DNA from: QQWI01 sp964522015
GTDB lineage: Bacteria > Bacillota > Clostridia > Peptostreptococcales > Acidaminobacteraceae
Direction of reading: 5' to 3'
NCBI GenBank assembly: GCA_964522015.1
Contig: CAZFST010000003.1
Location: 102,541-166,540 of the forward strand
DNA length: 64,000 nt
This document shows, one piece after another, positions 17,357-26,067 of this stretch. Both the position numbers and the translations under genes were made by a program. The notes under the pieces are model-generated. The model was given only the letters and a program-made list of their open reading frames with translations. It ran no database searches and was not told where the DNA came from. The first letter of the stretch is position 1. Each line of letters opens with the position of its first letter.

Positions 17357-19189
17357 ATGGGAAAAGTAATTGGTATTGACTTAGGAACAACAAACTCTTG
17401 CGTATCAGTATTAGAAGGTGGCGAACCAGTCGTCATTCCAAATGCGGAGGGAAATCGGACAACGCCATCTATCGTTGCATTCGCTAAAAACGGCGAAAGA
17501 TTAGTTGGCGAAACTGCTAAGCGCCAAGCCATCACAAATCCAGATCGCACAATCATCTCTATTAAACGTGAAATGGGTAGAGACCACAAAATTGAAATCG
17601 ATGGTGTCACACATTCGCCACAGGATATTTCAGCAATGATCCTTACAAAACTGAAGCAAGATGCTGAAGCATACCTTGGTGAAAAAGTAACAGAAGCTGT
17701 TATTACGGTTCCTGCTTATTTCTCAGATGCTCAAAGACAAGCTACTAAAGACGCTGGTCGTATTGCAGGCCTTGATGTTAAGCGTATCATCAACGAGCCA
17801 ACTGCAGCATCCCTTTCTTATGGCCTTGACAAAACAAATCACCAACAAAAGATCATGGTTTATGACTTAGGCGGCGGTACTTTCGACGTTTCTATCTTGG
17901 AAATCGGCGATGGTGTATTTGAAGTTTTGGCAACAAACGGTAATAACCACCTTGGTGGCGATGACTTTGATAAAATCGTTATGGACTTCTTAGCTGATCA
18001 GTTCCAAAGCGAGCACGGCGTTGATTTAAGAAAAGACAAAATGAGCCTTCAAAGACTTAAAGAAGCTGCAGAAAAAGCCAAAAAAGAGTTATCATCTACT
18101 AATACAACAAATGTTAACTTGCCATTTATCACTGCAACTGCAGATGGTCCTTTGCACTTAAACATCGATGTAACCCGCGCTAAATTTGATAGCTTAACAA
18201 ACTCATTAGTCAAAGCTACAGTTGAGCCAATGAGAAAAGCCCTTCAAGATGCTGGCCTTAACGCATCAGAACTTGATCAAGTAATCTTGGTTGGTGGTTC
18301 AACACGTATTCCGGCTGTTCAAGCTGCAGTTAAAGATGTCACAGGCAAAGAGCCTCATAAAGGTGTTAACCCAGATGAGTGTGTTGCTGTTGGCGCTGCT
18401 ATCCAAGCTGGCGTTCTAACTGGCGAAGTTAAAGATGTCTTGTTACTTGACGTAACACCACTTTCATTGGGTATTGAAACAATGGGTAGCGTTTTTACAA
18501 AATTGATTGAAAGAAACACAACAATTCCAACTAAAAAGAGCCAGATTTTCTCTACAGCTGCAGATAACCAAACAGCAGTAGATGTTCACGTTCTTCAAGG
18601 TGAGCGTTCAATGGCACCTGATAACATCACACTTGGCCGTTTCCAATTTGATGGTATTCCACCAGCAAGACGTGGTGTGCCACAAATCGAAGTGACATTT
18701 GACATCGACGCCAATGGTATTGTTAACGTTAGTGCAAAAGACATGGGCACTGGCAAACAACAACACATTACAATTACAGCTTCTACTAACTTGTCTGACG
18801 AAGAAATCAAACGCAAAGTTGAAGAAGGCGAAAAGTTCCGTGAAGAAGATGAGAAGCGTAGAAAATTAGTTGATGCCAAGAATGAATCAGAATCTTTAAT
18901 CTACGAAATCGAAAAATCTCTAGATGACCTAAAAGAAAATGTAACAGAAGATGAAAAGAAACATGTGAACGAAAAAGTCGAAGCCCTTAAAAAAGCAATC
19001 GAAACCAATACGATTGAAGCGATTGAAGCTGCTAAAAAAGAAGTTTCTGAAGCCTTCCAGCCAATTGCTCAAAAAGTTTATGCAAAAGCACAAGCAGAGC
19101 AAGGGCAAGAGGGTCAAGCGCAACAAGGCCAAGCTGGTCCACAAGATGATGTAGTCGACGCCGATTACGAAGTTGTAGAAGATAAATAG
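17357..19189 (+). CDS. dnaK: Hsp70 chaperone DnaK
   Basis: 610 residues. The ATPase domain starts with VIGIDLGTTNSCVSV and includes VYDLGGGTFDVS and VILVGGSTRIPAVQ. The substrate domain follows (LLLDVTPLSLGIETMG), then a helical lid and a Gln/Gly-rich tail ending in the acidic DDVVDADYEVVEDK expected of bacterial DnaK. It refolds and protects proteins in the cytoplasm with DnaJ and GrpE. Start ATG at 17357 follows ataggagg. A hairpin in the dnaK-dnaJ gap may set relative expression. Confidence 0.99.
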   Translation: MGKVIGIDLGTTNSCVSVLEGGEPVVIPNAEGNRTTPSIVAFAKNGERLVGETAKRQAITNPDRTIISIKREMGRDHKIEIDGVTHSPQDISAMILTKLKQDAEAYLGEKVTEAVITVPAYFSDAQRQATKDAGRIAGLDVKRIINEPTAASLSYGLDKTNHQQKIMVYDLGGGTFDVSILEIGDGVFEVLATNGNNHLGGDDFDKIVMDFLADQFQSEHGVDLRKDKMSLQRLKEAAEKAKKELSSTNTTNVNLPFITATADGPLHLNIDVTRAKFDSLTNSLVKATVEPMRKALQDAGLNASELDQVILVGGSTRIPAVQAAVKDVTGKEPHKGVNPDECVAVGAAIQAGVLTGEVKDVLLLDVTPLSLGIETMGSVFTKLIERNTTIPTKKSQIFSTAADNQTAVDVHVLQGERSMAPDNITLGRFQFDGIPPARRGVPQIEVTFDIDANGIVNVSAKDMGTGKQQHITITASTNLSDEEIKRKVEEGEKFREEDEKRRKLVDAKNESESLIYEIEKSLDDLKENVTEDEKKHVNEKVEALKKAIETNTIEAIEAAKKEVSEAFQPIAQKVYAKAQAEQGQEGQAQQGQAGPQDDVVDADYEVVEDK

Positions 19190-19205
19190 TACCAATGGCT
19201 TCTGG

Positions 19206-19231
19206 AAGCACCCCAGTGATCTGGGGTGTTT
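19206..19231 (+). terminator. Hairpin between dnaK and dnaJ (attenuating)
   Basis: An 8-bp GC-rich stem (19209-19216 with 19221-19228), extendable to 11 bp, with loop tgat and only three T after it. It probably lowers readthrough to dnaJ or stabilises the dnaK end. Confidence 0.5.
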
Positions 19232-19284
19232 CGAGGTGCTCACTCTATGACAATGCGTAAAACAAATGGAAAGGCGGCACTTTT

Positions 19285-20430
19285 GTGAGCAACAAGAAAG
19301 ATTATTATGAAGTATTAGGTGTCGATCGATCGGCTGATGAGGCCGCGCTTAAAAAAGCCTATAGAAAACAGGCCATGCAGCACCATCCAGACCGTAATCC
19401 AGATAATGCAGAATCGGAAGCCAAATTTAAAGAAGCCAACGAAGCCTACGAAGTGCTTTCAGACCCTAAAAAGAGACAACTTTATGATCAATTTGGTCAT
19501 GCAGGGGTGGATCCTAATTATGGCGGTGGCGGCGGTGGCGGCCAATATTCTGGTTTTGGTGGATTTGATGGCTTTGATGATATCCTTAGTGAATTCTTTG
19601 GCGGCGGTGGTGGTGGCTTTGGTGGCCAAAGCGGTAACCGTCCTCAAAAGGGTCAAAACGTTAAAATTCCTTTGGACTTGAAGTTTGAAGAAGCGGTTTT
19701 TGGCGTTGACAAGGAAATTGAATTTCTAAGAACAGAAGACTGCCAAACCTGCAACGGTTCTGGCGCTGAGCCTGGCTCTAAGACCCATACTTGTTCAAAA
19801 TGTAATGGCCAGGGTGCTTTGAAGTATCGTCAAAGAACTTTATTTGGTGAGCAAATCACCTCTCGTTCTTGCGATCAGTGTAAGGGTACTGGCAAAACCT
19901 ATGAGCAGGCCTGTACCACTTGTAAAGGCCATGGTATCGTTAAAAAACGTAAGAAACAAACGGTTACGATACCTGCTGGTGTTGATGAAGGCCAAGTGCT
20001 GACCCTTCAACAAGAAGGCAATTTGGGCGCTAAGGGCGGTCCTAGGGGCGATGTTTACGTGGTGATGCGGGTTGCACCACATAATTTGTTTAAGCGCGAG
20101 GGCCAAGATATCATTTGTGAAATGCCGATTACCTATGTTCAGGCAGCTCTTGGGGATGAGTTAACGGTACCGACACTGGATGGTAAAGTTAAGTATAAAA
20201 TTATAGAAGGTACACAATCTGGTACAGTCTTTAGACTCAAAGGTAAGGGTGTGCCGGTTCTCAATGGCTATGGCCGTGGGGATCAATATGTCAAGGTGAC
20301 GGTAGAGACACCTAAGAATCTTAATGAGAAGCAAAAGCAAATGCTTAAGGATTTTGCCGCTTCCATGGGAGATGAAGTCTACGAGCAACGGTCATCCTTC
20401 ATTGATAAGGTAAAAAAATTATTTAGCTGA
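19285..20430 (+). CDS. dnaJ: Hsp40 co-chaperone DnaJ
   Basis: 381 residues with a GTG start preceded by ggaaagg. Domains in order are a J-domain with HPD in QHHPDRN (about 30-36), a Gly/Phe-rich linker, four zinc-binding CxxCxGxG repeats (CQTCNGSG, CSKCNGQG, CDQCKGTG, CTTCKGHG), then the C-terminal substrate-binding beta domains. DnaJ stimulates the DnaK ATPase and delivers unfolded protein. prmA and rsmE, which often follow dnaJ in Firmicutes, are absent; a terminator and nrdR come next. Confidence 0.98.
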   Translation: MSNKKDYYEVLGVDRSADEAALKKAYRKQAMQHHPDRNPDNAESEAKFKEANEAYEVLSDPKKRQLYDQFGHAGVDPNYGGGGGGGQYSGFGGFDGFDDILSEFFGGGGGGFGGQSGNRPQKGQNVKIPLDLKFEEAVFGVDKEIEFLRTEDCQTCNGSGAEPGSKTHTCSKCNGQGALKYRQRTLFGEQITSRSCDQCKGTGKTYEQACTTCKGHGIVKKRKKQTVTIPAGVDEGQVLTLQQEGNLGAKGGPRGDVYVVMRVAPHNLFKREGQDIICEMPITYVQAALGDELTVPTLDGKVKYKIIEGTQSGTVFRLKGKGVPVLNGYGRGDQYVKVTVETPKNLNEKQKQMLKDFAASMGDEVYEQRSSFIDKVKKLFS

Positions 20431-20440
20431 ATGTAAAACC

Positions 20441-20475
20441 AAGGTCCTGGAATGTGAAAATTCCAGGACTTTTCT
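20441..20475 (+). terminator. Terminator after dnaJ
   Basis: A stem of 10 bp (20444-20453 with 20460-20469), extendable by three more pairs, is followed by TTTTCTTG. Confidence 0.8.
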
Positions 20476-20584
20476 TGTGTTTTCAAGGCTTGTAGAGTAA
20501 GTAAAAAAAAGTGCATATTGCCCATAAAAAAGGTATAATAGGTTTATCACTGTAATGTGCCAAGTCGATACCCGTGGAGGAATT

Positions 20585-21046
20585 ATGAAGTGTCCTTTTT
20601 GCTCAGAAGACGATTCAAAAGTCATTGACTCAAGACCAACTGACGACGGCCATGCAATTCGCAGACGCCGTGAGTGTGGTGCGTGCAAAAACAGGTTTAC
20701 AACATACGAAAAAGTAGAAGAAATCCCTTTGGTCGTCGTCAAAAAAGATGGCAATCGAGAGGCCTTTAACAGAAGTAAAATTGTCAATGGTCTAATCAGA
20801 GCCTGTGAGAAAAGACCGGTATCCTTGGAAAGCATGGAACGGATGGTTGACGATATCGAGCGCAATCTCAATAATTCCATGATCAAAGAAGTGGATACAC
20901 AAAATATCGGGTCTCAAATTATGAGAGGGCTCAAAGAACTTGACGAAGTCGCTTATGTGAGATTCGCCTCGGTGTATCGACAGTTCAAAGATATTGATAC
21001 ATTTGTTGATGAGCTAGAAAAACTCAAGAAAGAGAAACTGGTTTAA
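20585..21046 (+). CDS. nrdR: Transcriptional repressor NrdR
   Basis: 153 residues from the ATG at 20585 (gtggagg upstream). The N-terminal zinc ribbon has CPFC and CGAC pairs and the basic DNA-contacting IRRRRECG. The ATP-cone follows (VVVKKDGNREAFNRSKI). NrdR senses ATP/dATP and represses ribonucleotide reductase genes; none are in this window. A TATAAT at 20534-20539 may be its -10 box, although no good -35 is visible. Its stop overlaps the pgeF start, so the two are co-translated. Confidence 0.97.
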   Translation: MKCPFCSEDDSKVIDSRPTDDGHAIRRRRECGACKNRFTTYEKVEEIPLVVVKKDGNREAFNRSKIVNGLIRACEKRPVSLESMERMVDDIERNLNNSMIKEVDTQNIGSQIMRGLKELDEVAYVRFASVYRQFKDIDTFVDELEKLKKEKLV

Positions 21047-21819
21047 TGATGATGATAAAGAGAGTTGGCGAGATAACTGTCGTCGATTATTCTGATTTTT
21101 TTAAGCCTTCCATTGTGAAGGCTTATTTTACGACGCGATTAGGTGGCATCAGTCAAGGGCCTTTTGCGTCCTTAAATATGAGCACCGCTACAGGGGACTC
21201 AGCAGACCATGTCTGCGAAAATAGAGAGAGGCTCTTGCGTGGACTTGGTAGTCCCAAACGTCTAATTTTTGCAAAACAAGTTCACGGTGATGCTGTCTAT
21301 ATCGACGATGGAAAAGTGACTGGCTTAGTGGGGGAGTATGACGCTATTGTTAGTTCATATAACGATGTAGCCCTTATGACCTATCACGCCGATTGCTTTC
21401 CGGTTTTTGCCTATTGTTTAAAAACAGGGGTAATGGGTATGTGTCATGCAGGATGGCAAGGGGTTTTCAAAGAGGTTGTCAAAGGCCTGCTTGAGGCCAT
21501 GTGTCACAAGTTAGGTGCCAAAATGCAACAAATTCGGGTGGTTATTGGACCTGGCATTGGACTTGATGCCTACCAAGTTAACCAAACCCTAGCTGACCGA
21601 TTCACCGACAAATTCGGGCAAGCAGTTGTTGAGAACCGTCAAGATGGCCCTCACTTGGATTTAAATAAATGCCTGCTGATCACCCTGATAGAGAAGGGCC
21701 TGGCCCCTGAACAAATCCAGTCATCGTCTGCTTGTACCTACGGGCAATCAAATTATTTTTTTTCCCATCGTCGGGATGGTCAACAAACTGGGCGCATGGT
21801 CGCTGTAATCACAAAATAG
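21046..21819 (+). CDS. pgeF: Purine nucleoside phosphorylase / laccase-domain protein PgeF (YlmD)
   Basis: 257 residues of the YfiH/PgeF family. Metal-binding motifs are THADCFPVF and CHAGWQG, plus a late histidine in FFSHRRDGQQTGR. The family combines adenosine deaminase and nucleoside phosphorylase activities and edits wrong amino acids in peptidoglycan precursors. Three consecutive ATG codons start the frame; the first overlaps the nrdR stop. This is the ylmD position of the Firmicutes division cluster, here separated from ylmE by der and gpsA. Confidence 0.92.
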   Translation: MMMIKRVGEITVVDYSDFFKPSIVKAYFTTRLGGISQGPFASLNMSTATGDSADHVCENRERLLRGLGSPKRLIFAKQVHGDAVYIDDGKVTGLVGEYDAIVSSYNDVALMTYHADCFPVFAYCLKTGVMGMCHAGWQGVFKEVVKGLLEAMCHKLGAKMQQIRVVIGPGIGLDAYQVNQTLADRFTDKFGQAVVENRQDGPHLDLNKCLLITLIEKGLAPEQIQSSSACTYGQSNYFFSHRRDGQQTGRMVAVITK

Positions 21820-21827
21820 CAATTAGG

Positions 21828-21856
21828 TTGACTAATAGGCGTAAATTCTGTATGAT
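21828..21856 (+). promoter_or_regulatory. Promoter before the PDZ radical SAM gene
   Basis: TTGACT at 21828-21833, a 17-bp spacer and TATGAT at 21851-21856, 49 bp ahead of the start. It would drive the radical SAM-der-gpsA group. Confidence 0.65.
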
Positions 21857-21905
21857 ATATTGATGTGCTCTGCTAAAGTCTTAAGCACAGTATGGGGAGG
21901 GAACC

Positions 21906-23216
21906 ATGGATAATCGCATTAAAAGTGTCGATGCCGATAGTGTTGCGCATGAATTGGGCATTGAAGCCGGAGATCGGTTAGTCGCTATCAACGGCAAACC
22001 CGTTGTGGACATTATGGATTTCCTATACTTTATGGATGATGACGAGATTGATTTAGTCATTCAAAAACCTGATGGAGAAGTGTGGGAGTTGGAAATCGAA
22101 AAATCATTTGACGAGGTACTGGGCCTCAATTTCGAAAATCCAATTTTAGATCAGGCCCAGAGGTGCTCCAATCAATGCGTTTTTTGTTTTATTGACCAGT
22201 TGCCAAAAGGCATGCGAGACACCCTATATTTTAAAGATGACGATTCGCGCTTATCGTTTTTGATGGGGAATTTTGTGACCCTCACCAATATGAATGATGC
22301 TACCTTTCAGCGCTTAATTGATTACCGCATAAGTCCCATTAATGTTTCAGTCCACACAGTGGATGGACCCCTTCGAACAAAATTGTTGGGGAATCGCTTT
22401 GCTGGCAATATCCTTGATCGTCTAAAGCGTCTCAAAGAAGCTGGTATTGAAATGAATGGTCAGGTTGTTTTATGCCCAGGTCTTAACGATGGTGCTTATT
22501 TAGATGAAACCATTGAAGAACTGAGTCATTTATACCCCTATATGTTTTCTATGGCCGTTGTTCCCATAGGCCTCACTAAATATCGCCAGGGTTTATTTGA
22601 AGCCACTCCTGTGGACTTTAAAATAGCCCGTGCTATCATCAAGAAAATTGAAAAATGGCAAGCAATTTTACTTGAACGGATTGGTACCCGTTTTGTTTTT
22701 GCGGCAGATGAGTTTTATCTCAAAGCAGAACTTGACGTACCCCAAGCAAGCGCCTACGAAGGCTACGTTCAAATAGAAAATGGTGTTGGTTTGCTCAGAC
22801 AATTTGAAGACACCTTCTTGGAAGCCCTAACTCTGGATAAAGGGCCGGTGATACCGGGAAGCGTGATACTTGGAACCTCTGTAGCAGCCGAACAAATGAT
22901 AAAAAAATGTTGCAATCAACTAAATGCATTACATCCCCAAATTCACATAGAGGTTGTAGCCATTGAGAATACTTTCTTTGGCGGCGCCATTACCGTGGCT
23001 GGACTATTGACTGGAAAAGATATTTTACGTGGGTTTGAGAAGGGGATTGATGCTGATGCCTTGTTATTGCCCAGTGTTTTGGTGAATACAGATGGCGTTT
23101 TGTTGGATGATATGACACCGCAAGATCTTCAGGAGGCTCTGGGGATCCCTGTTCACCTAGTTGATGTCAATGGCAAGGCCTTGGTCGACTGCCTGTTAAG
23201 GAGGAAAGCTTTATGA
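21906..23216 (+). CDS. DUF512 family protein: PDZ domain plus radical SAM-like domain
   Basis: 436 residues. A PDZ-like N-terminus (HELGIEAGDRLVAINGKPV) precedes a three-cysteine cluster CSNQCVFCF (CxxxCxxC) expected to hold an iron-sulfur cluster, then a TIM-barrel-like region and a DUF512 C-terminus (GPVIPGSVILGTSVAAEQ). The family is widespread in Clostridia, almost always just before der, and has no established reaction. A role in ribosome or membrane-linked modification is only guessed from the neighbour. Start at 21906 follows tggggaggg. The stop overlaps der by four bases (ATGA), indicating translational coupling. Confidence 0.88.
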   Translation: MDNRIKSVDADSVAHELGIEAGDRLVAINGKPVVDIMDFLYFMDDDEIDLVIQKPDGEVWELEIEKSFDEVLGLNFENPILDQAQRCSNQCVFCFIDQLPKGMRDTLYFKDDDSRLSFLMGNFVTLTNMNDATFQRLIDYRISPINVSVHTVDGPLRTKLLGNRFAGNILDRLKRLKEAGIEMNGQVVLCPGLNDGAYLDETIEELSHLYPYMFSMAVVPIGLTKYRQGLFEATPVDFKIARAIIKKIEKWQAILLERIGTRFVFAADEFYLKAELDVPQASAYEGYVQIENGVGLLRQFEDTFLEALTLDKGPVIPGSVILGTSVAAEQMIKKCCNQLNALHPQIHIEVVAIENTFFGGAITVAGLLTGKDILRGFEKGIDADALLLPSVLVNTDGVLLDDMTPQDLQEALGIPVHLVDVNGKALVDCLLRRKAL

Positions 23217-24529
23217 GAAAACCCATAGTAGCAATTGTTGGACGTCCGAATGTGGGCAAATCAACTTTTTTTAACCGCATTTCCGGTAAGCGTATTTCCA
23301 TCGTTGAAGATACACCTGGTGTGACAAGAGACCGTGTATACACTGATGTTGAGTGGTTGAGCTATAAATTCACAATGATTGATACCGGTGGTCTTGAACC
23401 AAATTCTGATGATTTGATTCTATCGCAGATGCGTAATCAGGCGATGATCGCCATTGATCATGCTGATGTCATTCTCTTTATGATCGATGGACGGGATGAA
23501 TTAACCTCTGCTGACGAAGAAATCGGAGAACTTTTGAGACGGAGCCACAAACCGATCGTATTGGTAGCCAATAAAATCGATACAGCACGGATGCCAGGAC
23601 ATTTTTACGACTTTTTCACACTTGGACTTGGCGAACCAATTGCCATTTCATCGGTCAACGGTCTAAATCTAGGTGATCTTCTAGATGAGATTACAAGCCA
23701 TTTCAAGGATATTAAAATTGATGACTACGAAGAAGATGTGATTAAAGTAGCGATTATCGGTAAGCCGAACTCTGGCAAGTCGTCCCTAGTCAACTCCATA
23801 TTGGGCGAAGAAAGGGTTATTGTTAGCCCGATTGCTGGTACCACCCGTGAAGCCATTGACACCCCTTTCACCCATGATGAAAAAAACTATGTGTTGATTG
23901 ATACTGCAGGTATTCGCAGAAAATCAAGAGTGGATGATAACGTTGAAAAATATAGTATCTTAAGAGCACTGACGGCCATCGAAAGAGCGGATGTGTGTAT
24001 TTTGATGATCGATGCAGCAGAAGGCGTCACAGAACAAGATAAAAAAGTGGCTGGCTATGCCCACGAAGCTGGTAAAGCAACCATTATTCTTGTTAATAAG
24101 TGGGATCTGTTGGAAAAAGACAATCATACCTATGCTAATTTCACAAAAGTGATTCGCAATGAAATCGCTTATATGCAATATGCCCCAATTGAATTTATTT
24201 CTGTTAAAACTGGTCAGCGTGTGAATAAGGTCCTTGATATGGTTGATTATGTCAATAATCAAGCGGCTCTAAGAGTACCGACTGGGACTCTTAATGATAT
24301 TATTTCAGAGGCAATCCTAATGCACCAACCGCCTTCTGACAAGGGTAAGCGTCTGAAAATTTACTACATGACACAAGTTAGTGTTAAGCCACCAACCTTT
24401 GTTTTGTTTATTAACGATCAAGAACTGGCTCACTTTTCTTATATTAGATATTTGGAAAATCACATTCGTAAGAACTTTAATTTTGAAGGCTCACCAATCA
24501 TCATTCAAACTAGAGAGAAATCTTCGTGA
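23213..24529 (+). CDS. der: Ribosome-assembly GTPase Der (EngA)
   Basis: 438 residues with the two tandem GTPase domains unique to Der. G1 motifs are GRPNVGKSTF near residue 9 and GKPNSGKSSLV near residue 183. G3 is DTGG and DTAG, and G4 is NKID and NKWD. A C-terminal KH-like domain follows (KGKRLKIYYMTQV). Der is essential for 50S subunit maturation. It is coupled to the upstream PDZ radical SAM gene and sits 8 bp before gpsA. plsY, often between der and gpsA in Clostridia, is missing here. Confidence 0.98.
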   Translation: MRKPIVAIVGRPNVGKSTFFNRISGKRISIVEDTPGVTRDRVYTDVEWLSYKFTMIDTGGLEPNSDDLILSQMRNQAMIAIDHADVILFMIDGRDELTSADEEIGELLRRSHKPIVLVANKIDTARMPGHFYDFFTLGLGEPIAISSVNGLNLGDLLDEITSHFKDIKIDDYEEDVIKVAIIGKPNSGKSSLVNSILGEERVIVSPIAGTTREAIDTPFTHDEKNYVLIDTAGIRRKSRVDDNVEKYSILRALTAIERADVCILMIDAAEGVTEQDKKVAGYAHEAGKATIILVNKWDLLEKDNHTYANFTKVIRNEIAYMQYAPIEFISVKTGQRVNKVLDMVDYVNNQAALRVPTGTLNDIISEAILMHQPPSDKGKRLKIYYMTQVSVKPPTFVLFINDQELAHFSYIRYLENHIRKNFNFEGSPIIIQTREKSS

Positions 24530-24537
24530 GGTAGCTT

Positions 24538-25557
24538 ATGGCACAGATAGGTATTTTAAGTACAGGTAGTTGGGCGATTGGCATTGCCAGCATATTGCTT
24601 GAGAATGGCCATACCATCACGATGTGGGGTCACGAAGCTGCTCAGGTGCTAGCCCTTCAAGAAACAGGGGAGAATCCTGGTTTTATGCCAGGGTTCAAAT
24701 TGAAAGGTGACATCAACTATACTTGTAACATGGCAGAAGCTGTGGCTGATAAGGATTTTGTAGTGAATGCCATACCAACTCAATTTATTAGGGCTGCAAT
24801 AGCATCTGCTCCTTCTATGGGGAAAGAAACTGTGATTATCAATGTGGCAAAGGGTTTAGAAATTGGGACTCAAGAGCGCATTGAACAGATTATCAAGACT
24901 TACTATCCAGATCAAGCCTATGCTGTATTATCAGGACCATCCCATGCTGAAGAGGTCGTTTTAAAATTACCAACCACCCTTGTGGCTGCTTGCAGAGACA
25001 GGGTGATTAGTGAAAAAATACAGGACTTATTTATGACCCCGTATCTCAGAGTTTATGCCCACCCAGATGTACTTGGGGTGGAAATTAGTAGCGCTTTGAA
25101 AAATATTATCGCAGTGGGTGCAGGTATTTGCGATGGTATGGGCTATGGTGACAATGCCATTGCAGCCCTCATTACCCGTGGTATTGCTGAAATGAAAAGA
25201 TTAGGTGTTGCCATGGGTGCCATGCCGCAAACATTTGATGGCTTAGCGGGTATTGGGGATTTAATTGTGACATGTACAAGTCAGCATTCCCGCAATCGCC
25301 GTTGTGGTAAGTTGATTGGTCAGGGGGCTACACTTGAAGAGGCTAAGGCTCAAATCGGTATGGCAATCGAAGGTGTTGCAACCGTTAAGGCGGCACATCA
25401 GTTGATGTCAGCTTATTCTGTTGAAATGCCCATCGTCAGTCAACTGTATAAAGTGTTATACGAAGCAGGGGATCCGAAAGAAGCTGTTATGGCACTGATG
25501 TTAAGGCAGCGCAAACACGAAGTAGAAGGTGCTGTTTCTGAAGAAATGTGGTCATAA
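24538..25557 (+). CDS. gpsA: NAD(P)-dependent glycerol-3-phosphate dehydrogenase
   Basis: 339 residues. The Rossmann motif reads GILSTGSWAIGIA, slightly unlike the usual GxGxWGTA but with the same glycine spacing. Catalytic and substrate motifs follow: VLSGPSHAEEV, the lysine in SSALKNIIAVGAG, and FDGLAGIGDLIVTCTS with the RNRRCG turn. GpsA reduces dihydroxyacetone phosphate to sn-glycerol-3-phosphate for phospholipid synthesis. Start ATG at 24538 follows gtgaggtag. It ends the der operon, closed by a terminator. The sporulation gene spoIVA, a frequent neighbour in spore formers, does not follow. Confidence 0.97.
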   Translation: MAQIGILSTGSWAIGIASILLENGHTITMWGHEAAQVLALQETGENPGFMPGFKLKGDINYTCNMAEAVADKDFVVNAIPTQFIRAAIASAPSMGKETVIINVAKGLEIGTQERIEQIIKTYYPDQAYAVLSGPSHAEEVVLKLPTTLVAACRDRVISEKIQDLFMTPYLRVYAHPDVLGVEISSALKNIIAVGAGICDGMGYGDNAIAALITRGIAEMKRLGVAMGAMPQTFDGLAGIGDLIVTCTSQHSRNRRCGKLIGQGATLEEAKAQIGMAIEGVATVKAAHQLMSAYSVEMPIVSQLYKVLYEAGDPKEAVMALMLRQRKHEVEGAVSEEMWS

Positions 25558-25570
25558 AGATACTGAAAAC

Positions 25571-25599
25571 TTTAAATTTTAGGGTTTCTGCTGTATAAT
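25571..25599 (+). promoter_or_regulatory. Promoter running into the gpsA terminator
   Basis: TTTAAA at 25571-25576, a 17-bp spacer and perfect TATAAT at 25594-25599. The predicted start falls inside the terminator hairpin at 25601-25628, so the same hairpin would form the 5' end of the new transcript only in part. Confidence 0.5.
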
Positions 25600-25600
25600 G

Positions 25601-25632
25601 AAAGTCAAGGCATTCACGCCTTGACTTTTTTG
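25601..25632 (+). terminator. Terminator after gpsA
   Basis: A perfect 11-bp stem (25601-25611 with 25618-25628), loop of 6 and T6. Confidence 0.85.
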
Positions 25633-25662
25633 TGTTCTATTCTGTTTATTGGAGATAAAATA

Positions 25663-26049
25663 ATGGCTAATAATGAAAACATTCAAATAATCGTTGCAAT
25701 TTTAACGGTTCTCTTATGCGTCACTGTTTTAGGTTATTTCTTCTCGATTATTCGTGAGAGACTGGATTTAATGCATCAAAGGGTCGTGATTAAAAGTAAG
25801 GCTGTCACACAAAGACTCTTAGATGAAATTGACTTGAAGATGTTTCGTCTTGGTCGGGTCAAGTTGTTTGTGGGCGATGAAATACGCGTCCGTTTAAAGA
25901 ATCGTCATTCTGTTCGTGGTGTTGTCTTAGGCGCTAAAAAGAATGCCAATGCCCTTTGCCTGGTCACCGCCAAAGATGAAATTGTGGAAGTTCAGGTGGG
26001 ATCAATTGATAAACTAAGTGTGGTTACAAAATACGGGCGTCTTTTTTAA
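25663..26049 (+). CDS. Small membrane-anchored protein of unknown function
   Basis: 128 residues from the ATG at 25663 (ggag eight bases upstream); an in-frame ATG at 25621 lies within the terminator T-run. One N-terminal membrane helix (about 7-27) is followed by a short linker and a compact, beta-rich soluble domain with repeated VxV strands (VKLFVGDEIRVRLKNRHSV). I do not recognise a named family. It lies 18 bp before a HlyD-like adaptor gene and upstream of ylmE-sepF, so a cell-envelope or division-linked role is possible by position only. Confidence 0.75.
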   Translation: MANNENIQIIVAILTVLLCVTVLGYFFSIIRERLDLMHQRVVIKSKAVTQRLLDEIDLKMFRLGRVKLFVGDEIRVRLKNRHSVRGVVLGAKKNANALCLVTAKDEIVEVQVGSIDKLSVVTKYGRLF

Positions 26050-26067
26050 GGGGCTATGGAGTGAAAA

